DNA of 64,000 nt from positions 1 to 64,000 of the forward strand of contig JADJTL010000006.1 in assembly GCA_016711215.1 (NCBI GenBank), written 5' to 3'. The notes under the pieces were generated by a model. The model was not told the origin of the DNA and made no database searches. It saw nothing but the letters and a program-made list of their open reading frames with translations. Below are positions 44,550 to 53,431 of the stretch, piece after piece. Both the position numbers and the translations under genes were made by a program. This stretch comes from Pseudomonadota bacterium (GTDB lineage: Bacteria > Myxococcota_A > Polyangia > GCA-2747355). Position 1 is the stretch's first letter. Every line of letters begins with the position of its first letter.

Positions 44550-46568
44550 CTAGAACGCCTGCCCGTAGGAGAAGCTGAGCCAGGTCTCGGCCGAGCCGGG
44601 CGCATCGCGCTCGAGCGGCAGGCCGAGGTCGATGCGCAGGGTGTCGCGGTCAAACTGCGGCAGCACCGCGCGCAGACCGATCCCGGCGCTATGGTGCCAG
44701 CGGAAGGCAGGTGCCAGGCGACCGGGACTGGGGCTGCCCCAGGCCGACCCACCATCGTAGAAGAGCACGCCGCCAAGGTGCACTGTCCACAGCGCCGCGG
44801 GGAGGGTGCGGTATTCGGAGTGGAGGCGCAGCAGGTTGCGCCCCGCATAGGCCGAGCTCGGGTAGCCGCGCAGCGTCGCGTGGTCGCTGCCGGGCGGGTT
44901 GCCGTCGGGCGCACGCACGCTGTCACCGGCGCCGCCCAGGCGCGAGACGCCGCGGTCGAGGTCGTCGCGGCGCAGCACCAACGAGGCGTAGCTGTGGAGG
45001 CGACCCCAGCCCCAGCGCCCTGCGACGTGGTGGACGCCCGCCTCCATACGCTGATTGACCCAGGCAGCGCGCGGCGACGTGGCGGGCAGGGGCGCGTCGC
45101 CAGCGGCGTCGTCCGCCGGCGCGAGCGCCCCTTGCAGCCGCGCCGTCGCGCCAAGCGTCAGCGTCAGCAGCTGATCGCTGAGCTGCCAGCGCCAGCGCAG
45201 GTCGGCGAATCCCTCGCCAAAGGCTTGGGCCGCGTCGACGAGGTTCTGCGCCGCCCGCAGCTCGAGGCCGAGGGCCGGACCGAGCGCGAAGTCCTCCGTC
45301 AGGGCGAAGCCGCGCACGTTGCGCTGGCGCACGAAGCGCGTCGGCCGCGTGCCGTAACGCAGGTAGAACGCGGCCGCCGACTCGCTGCGCGGGAGCGTCG
45401 CCGCGCCGAACCAGCGGCGCGTCCGCTCGTCGAAGGGGAAGCCGTCCGGGGGGCTGTAGGCCAGGCGATAGGCCAGCAGCCCCCAGCCCAGGTCTTGGCG
45501 CAGCCCCCTTCCGAACGAGCGCACCACGCCGGTCGAGGCGACCAGCCGCCGCTGCTCGTAGACGTAGGGGACATTGCGACGCCTCCCGTCCGGGTGCCCG
45601 GACCAGGATACCGTTTCGAGTGAGAGACCCGGTCGTTCACCGGGCGGCAGTCGCGCATCGACCGTCGGCCCGTGCTGGCGGTAGGCGCGCACCGTTTGAT
45701 CGTCGACCCAGGCGTCGACGTGAAAGCCCCAGGGCGCCGCCAGCGAGTAGAGCGGCTGGTCGAGCCTTAGGCGCACGAGCACGCCGGAGAGCGTGCCCGT
45801 CGCGCGGCTGGGGCACCACAGCCGAGGGTCCGCAGCGGGATCCTGGCCGACGCTGCCGCCACAGGGCACGCGGCCTTCGATGCGCAAGTCGACCTGCTGC
45901 AGCAAGCGCAAGCGTGATCCGAGCAGGCGCCGATCGAAGTACGCTTCGCCGAGCACTAATCGATCGCGTAGGACGCGGCCAGTGCTGAAGAGCACGAGGG
46001 GAAAGGGCAGCGGCAGCGCGAGCTCGAGCTGGGAGAGCGTGACGTGGAGGCTGAGCCGCTTGTAGCGACCGAGGAGGTTCTCCTCGGTCGGCATGAAGTC
46101 GAGCGTGCTGAGCAACGATCCAGTCTGGCCAAAGACCATGTTCAGCCGCAGGCTCCAGAGATCCTTGACGACGACGAGCAGGTCGACGGCTCGCGCCTGG
46201 GCGCCCTGGCAAGGGACGAGACGGGCCACGGCGAGGATCGGCAGGGCGCGCAGGTTGCGCTCGCTCTCGGCGACGAGCGCGGCGTCATAGCGCTCCCCGG
46301 CGTGCAGCAGCAGCTCCTGCCGGATCACGCGCTCGCGCGTGGTGACATGCACGAGGTTGAGCCAGCGGGGCCAGGGATCGTCGTGGTCGACGATGCCGTA
46401 GCGCAGCAGCACGACCCGGCCGATCCGCTTGCCCGCCGGAGCGGGATCGGGCGTCAGGCCCGTTCGGCGCAGGGCTCGGGCGACGAGCGCGTCTTCATAG
46501 GGAGGTGCCGCGGCGTCAGCCGGTGCTGCAAAGCAGAGCAGCAGCAGCGCGGCGAGCGAAAAGCGCAT
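44550..46568 (-). CDS. BamA/TamA-family outer membrane protein
   Basis: A 672-residue protein. The signal peptide is RFSLAALLLLCFAAPADA. A POTRA-like region (about residues 45-150) contains VTTRERVIRQELLLHAGERYD, ESERNLRALPILAVARLVP and DLLVVVKDLWSLRLN. After it come some sixteen predicted beta-strands with GYPSSAYAGRNLLRLHSEYR-like turns; the chain ends in Phe (SYGQAF). It is likely to insert or export outer-membrane proteins or lipid, but is distinct from the larger canonical BamA. The start at 46568 is set by the signal peptide. Confidence 0.83.
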   Translation of the reverse strand: MRFSLAALLLLCFAAPADAAAPPYEDALVARALRRTGLTPDPAPAGKRIGRVVLLRYGIVDHDDPWPRWLNLVHVTTRERVIRQELLLHAGERYDAALVAESERNLRALPILAVARLVPCQGAQARAVDLLVVVKDLWSLRLNMVFGQTGSLLSTLDFMPTEENLLGRYKRLSLHVTLSQLELALPLPFPLVLFSTGRVLRDRLVLGEAYFDRRLLGSRLRLLQQVDLRIEGRVPCGGSVGQDPAADPRLWCPSRATGTLSGVLVRLRLDQPLYSLAAPWGFHVDAWVDDQTVRAYRQHGPTVDARLPPGERPGLSLETVSWSGHPDGRRRNVPYVYEQRRLVASTGVVRSFGRGLRQDLGWGLLAYRLAYSPPDGFPFDERTRRWFGAATLPRSESAAAFYLRYGTRPTRFVRQRNVRGFALTEDFALGPALGLELRAAQNLVDAAQAFGEGFADLRWRWQLSDQLLTLTLGATARLQGALAPADDAAGDAPLPATSPRAAWVNQRMEAGVHHVAGRWGWGRLHSYASLVLRRDDLDRGVSRLGGAGDSVRAPDGNPPGSDHATLRGYPSSAYAGRNLLRLHSEYRTLPAALWTVHLGGVLFYDGGSAWGSPSPGRLAPAFRWHHSAGIGLRAVLPQFDRDTLRIDLGLPLERDAPGSAETWLSFSYGQAF

Positions 46569-46680
46569 TGGCGGATTGTAGCCTGGTGCGCAGGCGCACG
46601 GCCGATCTACTGCGGACGCCGACGCCACGTGGCGCTCGCGGCGCTCGCGGGACGAGGCCCGCGCTACTGCCTTACCCGCG

Positions 46681-46704
46681 GATCTATCCTCAGATCTATC
46701 CTCA
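46681..46704. repeat. 12-bp intergenic tandem repeat, 2 units
   Basis: gatctatcctca occurs twice in a row, followed by gattct, in the spacer between the divergent BamA-like and hypothetical genes. Confidence 0.8.
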
Positions 46705-46744
46705 GATTCTTGCCAGCCAGCGAGGCCGTCGTTACCCTGCGCCC

Positions 46745-47386
46745 ATGGGTCGACGACATGATGGCGGCGGGGCGCGTACGGCCTTCGGCGATTTCGACGG
46801 TCAGGTCGAGGTCGACTTGCCGCCGGCGGCGGGCATCTCCCCGCCCGTCGAGGAGCGGCGGCCGCTGGCGCGCGTGGGCACGCGAAAGCGCGCGCTGATG
46901 CGCCGCCCGTCGCTCGTGGGCCCGGTGCTCTGGGTGCTGCTGGTCGCCGGCGCCCTCGGGGCCGCCTACTACGGCTACTGTCGCTATCGCGTCGCGGACC
47001 GCCAGCAGGCCTTCGCGCGGGAGCTGGCCGGGCTGCGCAGCGCCTTGCTGGCGCTGCCGCCGCCTTTGACGCCCGACGACGTGCGGGCCTTGCTGGCGCG
47101 CGATGCCGACCGAGCGTCGCTGCGCGCGGATCCCAGCGGGATCGAGGCCAGCGTTGAACCTCTGAGCGCAGCCAGCGCGCCGCGGCTGAGCGATGCCGTC
47201 GAGCGTGAGCGCGGCCTTTCCGAGACCGCGACGGGCGCGCGCGTGCCGGGCGCGCTCGTGGTCGGGATCAAGGCGCGCTTCGTCGCGACCTACGGTCTGG
47301 TGAGCGAGGCCTTCGGCGTCGAACGCTTCGTGCGGATCGACTCGGCACCCGCAGGCGATGCTAAGTCGCCGCCGGCCGCTCCCTGA
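46745..47386 (+). CDS. Single-pass membrane protein of unknown function
   Basis: A 213-residue protein starting MGRRHDGGGARTAFG. About 60 hydrophilic residues (rich in Pro/Arg) precede one transmembrane helix (LVGPVLWVLLVAGALGAAYYGYC). The rest (ARELAGLRSALLALPP, LTPDDVRALLARDADRASLRA, VPGALVVGIKARFVATYGLVSE) is predicted helical with a short beta part. No family recognised. It converges on glyA. Confidence 0.65.
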   Translation: MGRRHDGGGARTAFGDFDGQVEVDLPPAAGISPPVEERRPLARVGTRKRALMRRPSLVGPVLWVLLVAGALGAAYYGYCRYRVADRQQAFARELAGLRSALLALPPPLTPDDVRALLARDADRASLRADPSGIEASVEPLSAASAPRLSDAVERERGLSETATGARVPGALVVGIKARFVATYGLVSEAFGVERFVRIDSAPAGDAKSPPAAP

Positions 47387-47417
47387 GGGCGTCCATGTCC
47401 CTGAGGGCGTCCGCGGC

Positions 47418-48674
47418 TCATCCCGCCGAAAGGCCGGGTGCCGGGAACTTGGCACAAAGCGCCGCGACCTCGGCCGCCACGCCATGCTGCAGCCCCTCGT
47501 CCGCTGGATCGTTCAGGACGCGGTCGATCCAGTCGGCGATCTGACGCATCTCAGGCTCGCGCATGCCGCGGCTCGCCACGGCGGGTGTGCCGAGGCGAAT
47601 TCCGCTCGGGTCGAAGGGCTTGCGTGGATCGAAGGGGATCGTGTTGGCGCTGCAGACGATGCCCGCGGCGTCGAGCGCGCGCGCGGCGCCCTTGCCCGAG
47701 AGCGGCCGATTGTGCGTCACGTCGACCACCAACAGATGGTTGTCGGTGCCGCCGGAGATGACGCTGTAGCCCTTGGCCAGCAGCGCCTCGGCCAGCGCGC
47801 GGGCATTCGCCACGGTTTGCTCGGCGTAGGCGCGAAAGGCGGGGCCCGCCGCCTCCTTCAGCGCGACGGCGAGCGCGCCAGTCGTCTGGTTGTGGGGGCC
47901 CCCCTGGACCCCGGGGAACACGGCGGCGTTGATCACCTTGCGGTGAGCCGCCCGGCAGAGAATCATTCCACCGCGCGGGCCGCGCAGCGTCTTGTGCGTG
48001 GTCGTCGTCACGACGTCGGCGTGGGGCACCGGGCTCGGGTAGGCGCCACCGGCCACGAGCCCCGAGACGTGCGCCATGTCGGCCACGAAGATGGCGTCGA
48101 CTTCCTGGGCGATCGCGGCGAAGGCGGCCCAGTCGAGGACGCGCGAGTAGCTGCTGAAGCCCGCCCAGAGCAGCCGCGGCCGGTGTTGGCGCGCGAGCTC
48201 GCGCACCTGGTCGAGATCGACGCGACCGTCCTCGCGGCGGACGCCGTAGTGAATCGCGTTGAAGTAGCGCCCGGTGATGCTGACGCTCCAGCCATGGGTG
48301 AGGTGACCGCCGTGCGGCAGCCCCATCCCGAGCACGGTGTCGCCTGGCTTGCAGAAGGCCAGGTAGACCGCGAGATTGGCCGGCGTGCCCGAGTAGGGCT
48401 GGACATTGACCGCCTCGGCGCCGAAGAGCGCTTGCGCCCGGTCGATGGCAAGCTGCTCGATGGCGTCGATCTGCTGCTGGCCTTCGTAGTAGCGCCGCCC
48501 GGGATAACCCTCGGAGTACTTGTTGGCGAGGACGCTGCCGCTCGCCTCGAGCACCGCGCGCGAGGCGTAGTTCTCGGAGGCGATCAGCCTGATCTTCTCT
48601 GCCTGGCGCGCTTCCTCGGCGGCCAGCAGGCGCGCCAGCTCCGGGTCGGTCTGTTGCAACGACGGCTCACGCAT
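47418..48674 (-). CDS. glyA: Serine hydroxymethyltransferase
   Basis: A 418-residue PLP enzyme that interconverts serine and glycine with tetrahydrofolate. Family motifs: IRLIASENYASRAVLEA, NKYSEGYPGRRYYEG, NVQPYSGTPANLAVY, the DMAHVSGLVAGGAYPSP segment and the PLP-Lys TTTTHKTLRGPRGG. The C-terminal half has GGTDNHLLVVD and SGIRLGTPA. Length is typical. ATG 48674 is preceded by GGGGAAGAG. Confidence 0.97.
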   Translation of the reverse strand: MREPSLQQTDPELARLLAAEEARQAEKIRLIASENYASRAVLEASGSVLANKYSEGYPGRRYYEGQQQIDAIEQLAIDRAQALFGAEAVNVQPYSGTPANLAVYLAFCKPGDTVLGMGLPHGGHLTHGWSVSITGRYFNAIHYGVRREDGRVDLDQVRELARQHRPRLLWAGFSSYSRVLDWAAFAAIAQEVDAIFVADMAHVSGLVAGGAYPSPVPHADVVTTTTHKTLRGPRGGMILCRAAHRKVINAAVFPGVQGGPHNQTTGALAVALKEAAGPAFRAYAEQTVANARALAEALLAKGYSVISGGTDNHLLVVDVTHNRPLSGKGAARALDAAGIVCSANTIPFDPRKPFDPSGIRLGTPAVASRGMREPEMRQIADWIDRVLNDPADEGLQHGVAAEVAALCAKFPAPGLSAG

Positions 48675-48784
48675 GCTGCTCTTCCCCTGGCTGGAGGTGA
48701 CGAAACGCCGGCACTCTGCCACCGTGGGGCGGTCGCGACAAGCGGTGCCGCGCTGCGGGTCCGGCGGCACGGCGGGCGAGCAGC

Positions 48785-48816
48785 GGTGATCGGCTGGTGA
48801 TCGGCTGGTGATCGGG
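48785..48816. repeat. 11-bp intergenic tandem repeat
   Basis: Two exact copies of ggtgatcggct and a partial third (ggtgatcgg) lie about 110 bp upstream of glyA. The unit is not a multiple of three. Confidence 0.85.
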
Positions 48817-48941
48817 GCTGCCGGTGGGGACGTTGCGGCGCTATGCGCCGGCGCCGCGGGGTCCGCGGGTGCGGGGTGGTTGTGCCGCCGTCGCCTCTGG
48901 CGTGGCCGCGGGGGTGGGAGTCCGGAGGAGGTGAGCTGCGG

Positions 48942-49403
48942 ATGTTGACGATGTTCATCGATGCGGACGGTTGTCCGGTCAAGGATGAGACCTACCGCGT
49001 GGCGAAGCGCTACGGCTTTGCCGTGAAGGTCGTGGCGAACCATCACGTGAACGTGCCCTTTTCGCCCGCGGTGCAGACGGTGCGCGTCGGCAGTGGCCTG
49101 GACGAGGCGGACGATTGGATCGCGGCGCAGGCCGGGGCCGGAGACGTCGTGGTGACGGCCGACATCCCGCTGGCCGCCCGCTGCCTGCCGCAGGGCGCGC
49201 GCGTCCTGGGGGTCACGGGTCGCGAGTTCACGGAGAACGGTATCGGCGACGCACTGGCATCACGCGAGCTCGCACAGCAGCTGCGAGAGATGGGGATCCG
49301 CACCGGCGGGCCGGCACCGATGGAGAAGAAGGACCGCTCGCGCTTCCTCTCGAGCCTCGATCAGATCGCGGGCGCGATTCGGCGCGGCTGCCCGCAGGAA
49401 TAG
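48942..49403 (+). CDS. YaiI/YqxD family protein (DUF188)
   Basis: A 153-residue PIN-like fold protein. DUF188 signatures are FIDADGCPVKDETYRVAKRY, VANHHVNVPFSP, the VVTADIPLAARCL segment and the terminal RSRFLSSLDQIA. The early Asp residues and VTAD could form a metal site as in PIN nucleases, but biochemical function of the family is unsettled. A strong GGAGGAGGTG precedes the ATG. Length matches the family. Confidence 0.93.
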   Translation: MLTMFIDADGCPVKDETYRVAKRYGFAVKVVANHHVNVPFSPAVQTVRVGSGLDEADDWIAAQAGAGDVVVTADIPLAARCLPQGARVLGVTGREFTENGIGDALASRELAQQLREMGIRTGGPAPMEKKDRSRFLSSLDQIAGAIRRGCPQE

Positions 49404-49489
49404 CGCAGTCGCGCTCGCGCTGCGCCGGCTGGCCCATTGCGCGGATGGCGATCGCTGCGGCGCTGCGACCCGAGGGGGCGGCGGCCTGC

Positions 49490-50209
49490 TCAGTCGCGGC
49501 GCCGCAGCACGACGATCAGGAAGCCGCCGAGGTGGCGCAACAGCCGGTGGTCGGCGGCGCGTCGCTCGGCCCAGCCGAAGACCGCGCGCAGCCCCGGGAG
49601 GTCGTGGAGCTGGGCAGCGGGCGTGAGCACGCGTACGCCGCGCACGCGCAGCAGCTCGAGCGTGGGCGGCAGGTAACGCCGCACGTCGCCCAGGGTGTCG
49701 TAGCGGGTGAAGACGTCGGCGTCGGTGAAGCGCTCAGCGATCCCGATCCGAGTCGGGAACTTCAGCCGTTTGACCAGATGCCGCAGGCTGAAACGGTTGT
49801 AGAACTCGAGCACGAGATGGCCGCCGGGGCGCGTCACGCGGGCAAGCTCCGCCAGCGTGCGCTCGATCGTCGGCACGTGGGCCAGCACCTTGAAGGAGAC
49901 CACGGCGTCGAAGTGGGCCGCTGGGAAGGGCAGCGCGTCGACGGAACCCTGAAGGACGGAGAGGGCCCGGCTGCGCGCCCCGGCTAGCATCCCCGTCGAG
50001 AGGTCGATGCCGATGGCCTGGCGCGCGGCGGGGGCGAGCCGCTGCAGGATCAGGCCCGTGCCGCAGCCGGCCTCGAGGACCCGCCCGCCGCGGCAGTAGC
50101 TCAGGGCGAGGTCCGTCTCGAGGTCGTCGATCAGGCGATGGTAGCCGCGGTGGCGCTGCGCCTCGTAGGTCGCGCTGAAGGCGTCGTAGTAGTGGCGTGA
50201 ACGGCTCAT
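49490..50209 (-). CDS. Class I SAM-dependent methyltransferase
   Basis: A 239-residue methyltransferase of the Methyltransf_11 type. The SAM motif is VLEAGCGTGLILQRL; later come GIDLSTGML, VDALPFPAAHFDAVVSFKVLAHV and the typical LARVTRPGGHLVLEFYNRF. Its start overlaps the glycosyltransferase stop (ATGA), which suggests that it modifies a glycan or lipid made in the same pathway. The substrate is unknown. Confidence 0.87.
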   Translation of the reverse strand: MSRSRHYYDAFSATYEAQRHRGYHRLIDDLETDLALSYCRGGRVLEAGCGTGLILQRLAPAARQAIGIDLSTGMLAGARSRALSVLQGSVDALPFPAAHFDAVVSFKVLAHVPTIERTLAELARVTRPGGHLVLEFYNRFSLRHLVKRLKFPTRIGIAERFTDADVFTRYDTLGDVRRYLPPTLELLRVRGVRVLTPAAQLHDLPGLRAVFGWAERRAADHRLLRHLGGFLIVVLRRRD

Positions 50210-51366
50210 GGGGTGGCCAGTAGCTCGCGGTAGAGTTGTTCGTGTTGGCGCGACACGGCGCCGATGCTGAAGTGTTCCTCGACCACCGCGCGGGCGGTTG
50301 TCCCGACCTGGCGGCGGCGAGCGTGGTCGGTGTGCAGGGCGGCCAGCGCGCCGGCGAGCGCCGCGGCGTCGTTGGGCGGGATGACCGCACCGACCTCGCG
50401 CCCGCAGCCGAGCTCCTCGAGCGGACCGCCCGCCGCGACGACGATCGGCAGCTCGAGCGCCATCGCTTCGAGCAGCACGAGGGGCAGGTCCATCTTCGCG
50501 TAGAGCGATTCCGCCGGGAGCACGCAGACGTCGCTCGCCGCCAGCAGCTCGAGCATCCGCGGCACCTCATTGAGCAGGGAGACGCGGGCGCGCACGCCTG
50601 CACGGCGCAGGTCGGCATCGATCTCGCGCTCGACCAGGCGTGACGCCGCCTGCTTGATGCGGCAGGCGAAGACGAAGCGAACCTGAGCGCCGGGCAGGCG
50701 CGAGACCGCCTCCGCGACGACCTTGGCGGCCTGACTGAATTGGTAGTCGCCCGGGTAGATGACGACGAAGTCGTCGGGGAGCAGGCCGTGGGATCGGCGC
50801 GCCGCCGCGCGCTCTGCGGCCGTCGGAGTCGCGGGCACGACGATGGCCGGTGGGATGTGCGTGACGCGCTCGGGGGCGATGCCACCCGCGAGCAGGCGCC
50901 GGCGCGTATGCTGGGAAAGCGCGATGATGCGCTCGCCGAAGAGCACCTTGTCGAGGCGATCAAAGCTGCGCGGCACCGAGCAAATGGTCTGCACGGTGCG
51001 ACGGTGGTGCAGCCGCAAGCCAAGTCGTGCGGCCGCGGCGCTCCTTGGGTTCGGGGCGAAGAAGAAGTGCGCGAGCGCGCTGTCGTCGCGCCGCAGCAGG
51101 CGCCGCAGCGCACTGAGGTTCTGGAGCAGTGGCGGGGTGTAGCTGCCGATGTCGCGGTAAATCGGCTCGCTGACCACGCGCGCCCCCTCCAGCGCGAAGC
51201 CGCGCGGCGTCAAGACCCGGTAGCGCAGCGCTCGTCCCGCCTGGGCCAGGTCGCGGACGAGATTCTTGCTGCTGTCGGTCCACGGCGGTCCGACGGGCTT
51301 GGAAACCATCAGCACCGTCGGGTCGAGCGCTTGGGAGGGGGGCTTGGGAGGCATCGGCGCGGGCAC
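50206..51366 (-). CDS. Glycosyltransferase family 4-like protein
   Basis: A 386-residue GT-B glycosyltransferase. The N-terminal half opens TVLMVSKPVGPPWTDSSKNLV; the C-terminal donor domain has DDFVVIYPGDYQFSQAAKVV, SDVCVLPAESLYAKMDLPLVLLEAMALELPI (the EAMA site) and ELGCGREVGAVIPPNDAAAL. It would transfer a nucleotide sugar to a lipid or polysaccharide acceptor. The start is GTG 51366 or ATG 51354; neither has a clear SD. Confidence 0.88.
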   Translation of the reverse strand: MPAPMPPKPPSQALDPTVLMVSKPVGPPWTDSSKNLVRDLAQAGRALRYRVLTPRGFALEGARVVSEPIYRDIGSYTPPLLQNLSALRRLLRRDDSALAHFFFAPNPRSAAAARLGLRLHHRRTVQTICSVPRSFDRLDKVLFGERIIALSQHTRRRLLAGGIAPERVTHIPPAIVVPATPTAAERAAARRSHGLLPDDFVVIYPGDYQFSQAAKVVAEAVSRLPGAQVRFVFACRIKQAASRLVEREIDADLRRAGVRARVSLLNEVPRMLELLAASDVCVLPAESLYAKMDLPLVLLEAMALELPIVVAAGGPLEELGCGREVGAVIPPNDAAALAGALAALHTDHARRRQVGTTARAVVEEHFSIGAVSRQHEQLYRELLATP

Positions 51367-51659
51367 GCTAGCACGTTATCCGGGTGGGACGCAGCCGCGG
51401 GCGCGCCTGCGTCGCTGACTTCCTCGGCGCCAGCGCGGCAGGTGGCGTGGCCGCTCCGGCGCCTGCCGCGCCGCCCCCCCTCGCGGGTCCCAGGCGGGCG
51501 GTCGCCGGCCCCTCGGCGCGGGCCCAAGTCACGCGCGCTTCTCGGCCCTTTGCTGTGATTTTCCAGCGTTTTTATTGACGGTCAGCGCCGCTGCGTGCTA
51601 CCCACAGAGGCTAACTCAGACTTAGCCTGGCCTGGCCCCGACGACCCGCGGAGACCCCG

Positions 51660-52814
51660 ATGGCGAAGCATATCCTTCTCGCCGAAGACAGCGTTACGAT
51701 GCAGAAGGTGGTCGCGATGACGCTCGCGGGCGAGGACGTCACGTTGAGCGTCACGGCGACGGTCGACGACGCGCTCGCGAGCGCGCGCTCGCGCCGACCC
51801 GACCTCGTGATCGCGGACCTCTCGCTTCAGGGCAAGAACGGTTACGACCTCGCGGCGGCGATCAAGGCGGAGGATGGAGCGATTCCCGTGGTGCTGCTGC
51901 ATGGCAGCGCGGTGCCGCTCGATTCGGCGCGTGCGATGCGCAGTGGAGCCGATGGCGAGCTCGTCAAGCCCTTCGAGACGCAGGCGCTGATCGAGAAGCT
52001 CTGGAGCTTGATGGAGGGCTCGGATGCGGTCTCGATGCCGGGGCCGGTCGAGCCCCTCGGCGAACCGCTGAGCGCGGCGACACGGGCACCCGCTGGTGCC
52101 GGTGCTGCGGCTGCCGGCGTTCACCGTGCGCCGCCCGCCGCCCGCGCCGCGGCTGGGGCCCGCCCGCTGGGGGCTGTTTCGACGGCGCCTGGCACCGGAG
52201 CTGGCGCCGTGCCGCCCCCCGCGGTTCCCGCCCCGCGGCCGCCCATTGCCGTCCCGCGGCCGCCCGTTGCCCTGCCGCGCCAGCCGGCGGCTGCAGCCGC
52301 GCCGTCACGACCGCCCGTCGCCGTCCCGGCCGCGCCGCGCCCACGTCCCATGCCGCCGCTGGCGGCGGCTGCCGGCCTATCGAGCGAGCCAACCGCGCTG
52401 GAAATTACGATCGAGGCCGAGCTGCCGCCTCCCGTGCTGGCGGAGCCCTTGCCGTCCTTCGACGTTGCGTTGACGACCGAGCTGGGACGAAACGTTGCAC
52501 GCGAGCTCGGCGGGGGCGACGCTGCAGCTCCGCCGCGTCCGACGCGGACCCTGGCCGGTTGGGGCGAGGGGCTGCCCACCCCGCCGCCGGGGATGCCCTT
52601 GCCGCGCGGTGCGGCGCTGCCCGGAGTGGCCGCGGCACCCGCGCCCGGCGCCACCGCCGGTGGCGGGCAGGATCTCGATCCCGCGGCCTATGCCGCCATC
52701 GTCAAGCTCAGTCGCGAGGTCATCGAGCGCGTCGCCTGGGAAATCGTGCCGGAACTGGCGGAGACGATCATCCGCGAGCAGCTCGATCGTGTGCTCGCGC
52801 AGCGCGCGAAGTAG
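51660..52814 (+). CDS. Response regulator with receiver domain and conserved C-terminal helix
   Basis: A 384-residue protein. Residues 1-118 form a CheY-like receiver: acidic LLAEDSVTMQK, phospho-Asp in VIADLSLQGKNGYD, switch Ser in VVLLHGSA and Lys in ELVKPFE. A Pro-Ala-rich linker spans about residues 130-330. The last 45 residues (AYAAIVKLSREVIERVAWEI, PELAETIIREQLDRVLAQ) form an amphipathic helix shared by delta-proteobacterial regulators without DNA-binding domains. It is thus likely to act by protein contact. No histidine kinase gene adjoins. Confidence 0.88.
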   Translation: MAKHILLAEDSVTMQKVVAMTLAGEDVTLSVTATVDDALASARSRRPDLVIADLSLQGKNGYDLAAAIKAEDGAIPVVLLHGSAVPLDSARAMRSGADGELVKPFETQALIEKLWSLMEGSDAVSMPGPVEPLGEPLSAATRAPAGAGAAAAGVHRAPPAARAAAGARPLGAVSTAPGTGAGAVPPPAVPAPRPPIAVPRPPVALPRQPAAAAAPSRPPVAVPAAPRPRPMPPLAAAAGLSSEPTALEITIEAELPPPVLAEPLPSFDVALTTELGRNVARELGGGDAAAPPRPTRTLAGWGEGLPTPPPGMPLPRGAALPGVAAAPAPGATAGGGQDLDPAAYAAIVKLSREVIERVAWEIVPELAETIIREQLDRVLAQRAK

Positions 52815-52828
52815 CGGACGGCTGCGGC

Positions 52829-53404
52829 ATGTCCGGAGCACTTGAGCTCATTCCGCACGCCTGCGGGCTCTGCGTCGTCGACATTCAGCAGAAGCTGGCC
52901 GAGTCGATGCCGGAGAAGGTCCTCAAGGGCACGCTGCGCAACTGGCTCAATTGGATCGAGGCCGCCCGAGTCCTGGGCATGCCTGCGGTCGTCAGCGAGC
53001 AGTTCCCCAAGGGCCTTGGGCGCACGCTCCCGGTCGTCGCCGAGTCCGTGCTGCGGCTGCCCCGCGAGCGTGTCCTGCTCTTCGACAAGCTGACCTTCTC
53101 CTGCGGCGCGGTGCCCGCCTTCGGTCAGTGGATCACGGCGACGGGGCGTAACCAGTGGATCGTGATCGGGATGGAGGCGCACGTCTCGATCTACCAGACC
53201 GCGCGAGCGATGGTCGCCTCGGGTCAGGTCGTGCACGTGCCCCGCGACGCGGTGATCGCGCGCACGATGGCCAACTGGGAGACGGGACTGCGGCTGATCG
53301 AGGAGGCGGGCGCGCTGGTGACGAGCACGGAGGCTGCTGTCTTCGACCTCCTCAAGCGGGCGGGTACGGAGGAGTTCTCGCAGCTCTCGCGCGTCGTCAA
53401 GTAG
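52829..53404 (+). CDS. Isochorismatase/cysteine hydrolase family protein lacking the catalytic Cys
   Basis: A 191-residue protein of the isochorismatase-like fold. The catalytic Asp lies in LCVVDIQQKLAESMP and the Lys in LLFDKLTFSC. The third residue, Cys in GxEAHVCV of nicotinamidase/YcaC-type enzymes, is Ser here (IGMEAHVSIYQTA, codon TCG). It therefore resembles isochorismatase-like members that act without Cys, or is inactive. Start 52829 is 15 bp after the response regulator stop. Confidence 0.87.
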   Translation: MSGALELIPHACGLCVVDIQQKLAESMPEKVLKGTLRNWLNWIEAARVLGMPAVVSEQFPKGLGRTLPVVAESVLRLPRERVLLFDKLTFSCGAVPAFGQWITATGRNQWIVIGMEAHVSIYQTARAMVASGQVVHVPRDAVIARTMANWETGLRLIEEAGALVTSTEAAVFDLLKRAGTEEFSQLSRVVK

Positions 53405-53431
53405 CGCCCGAGGTTCGGCGCGCGCCCGCGC

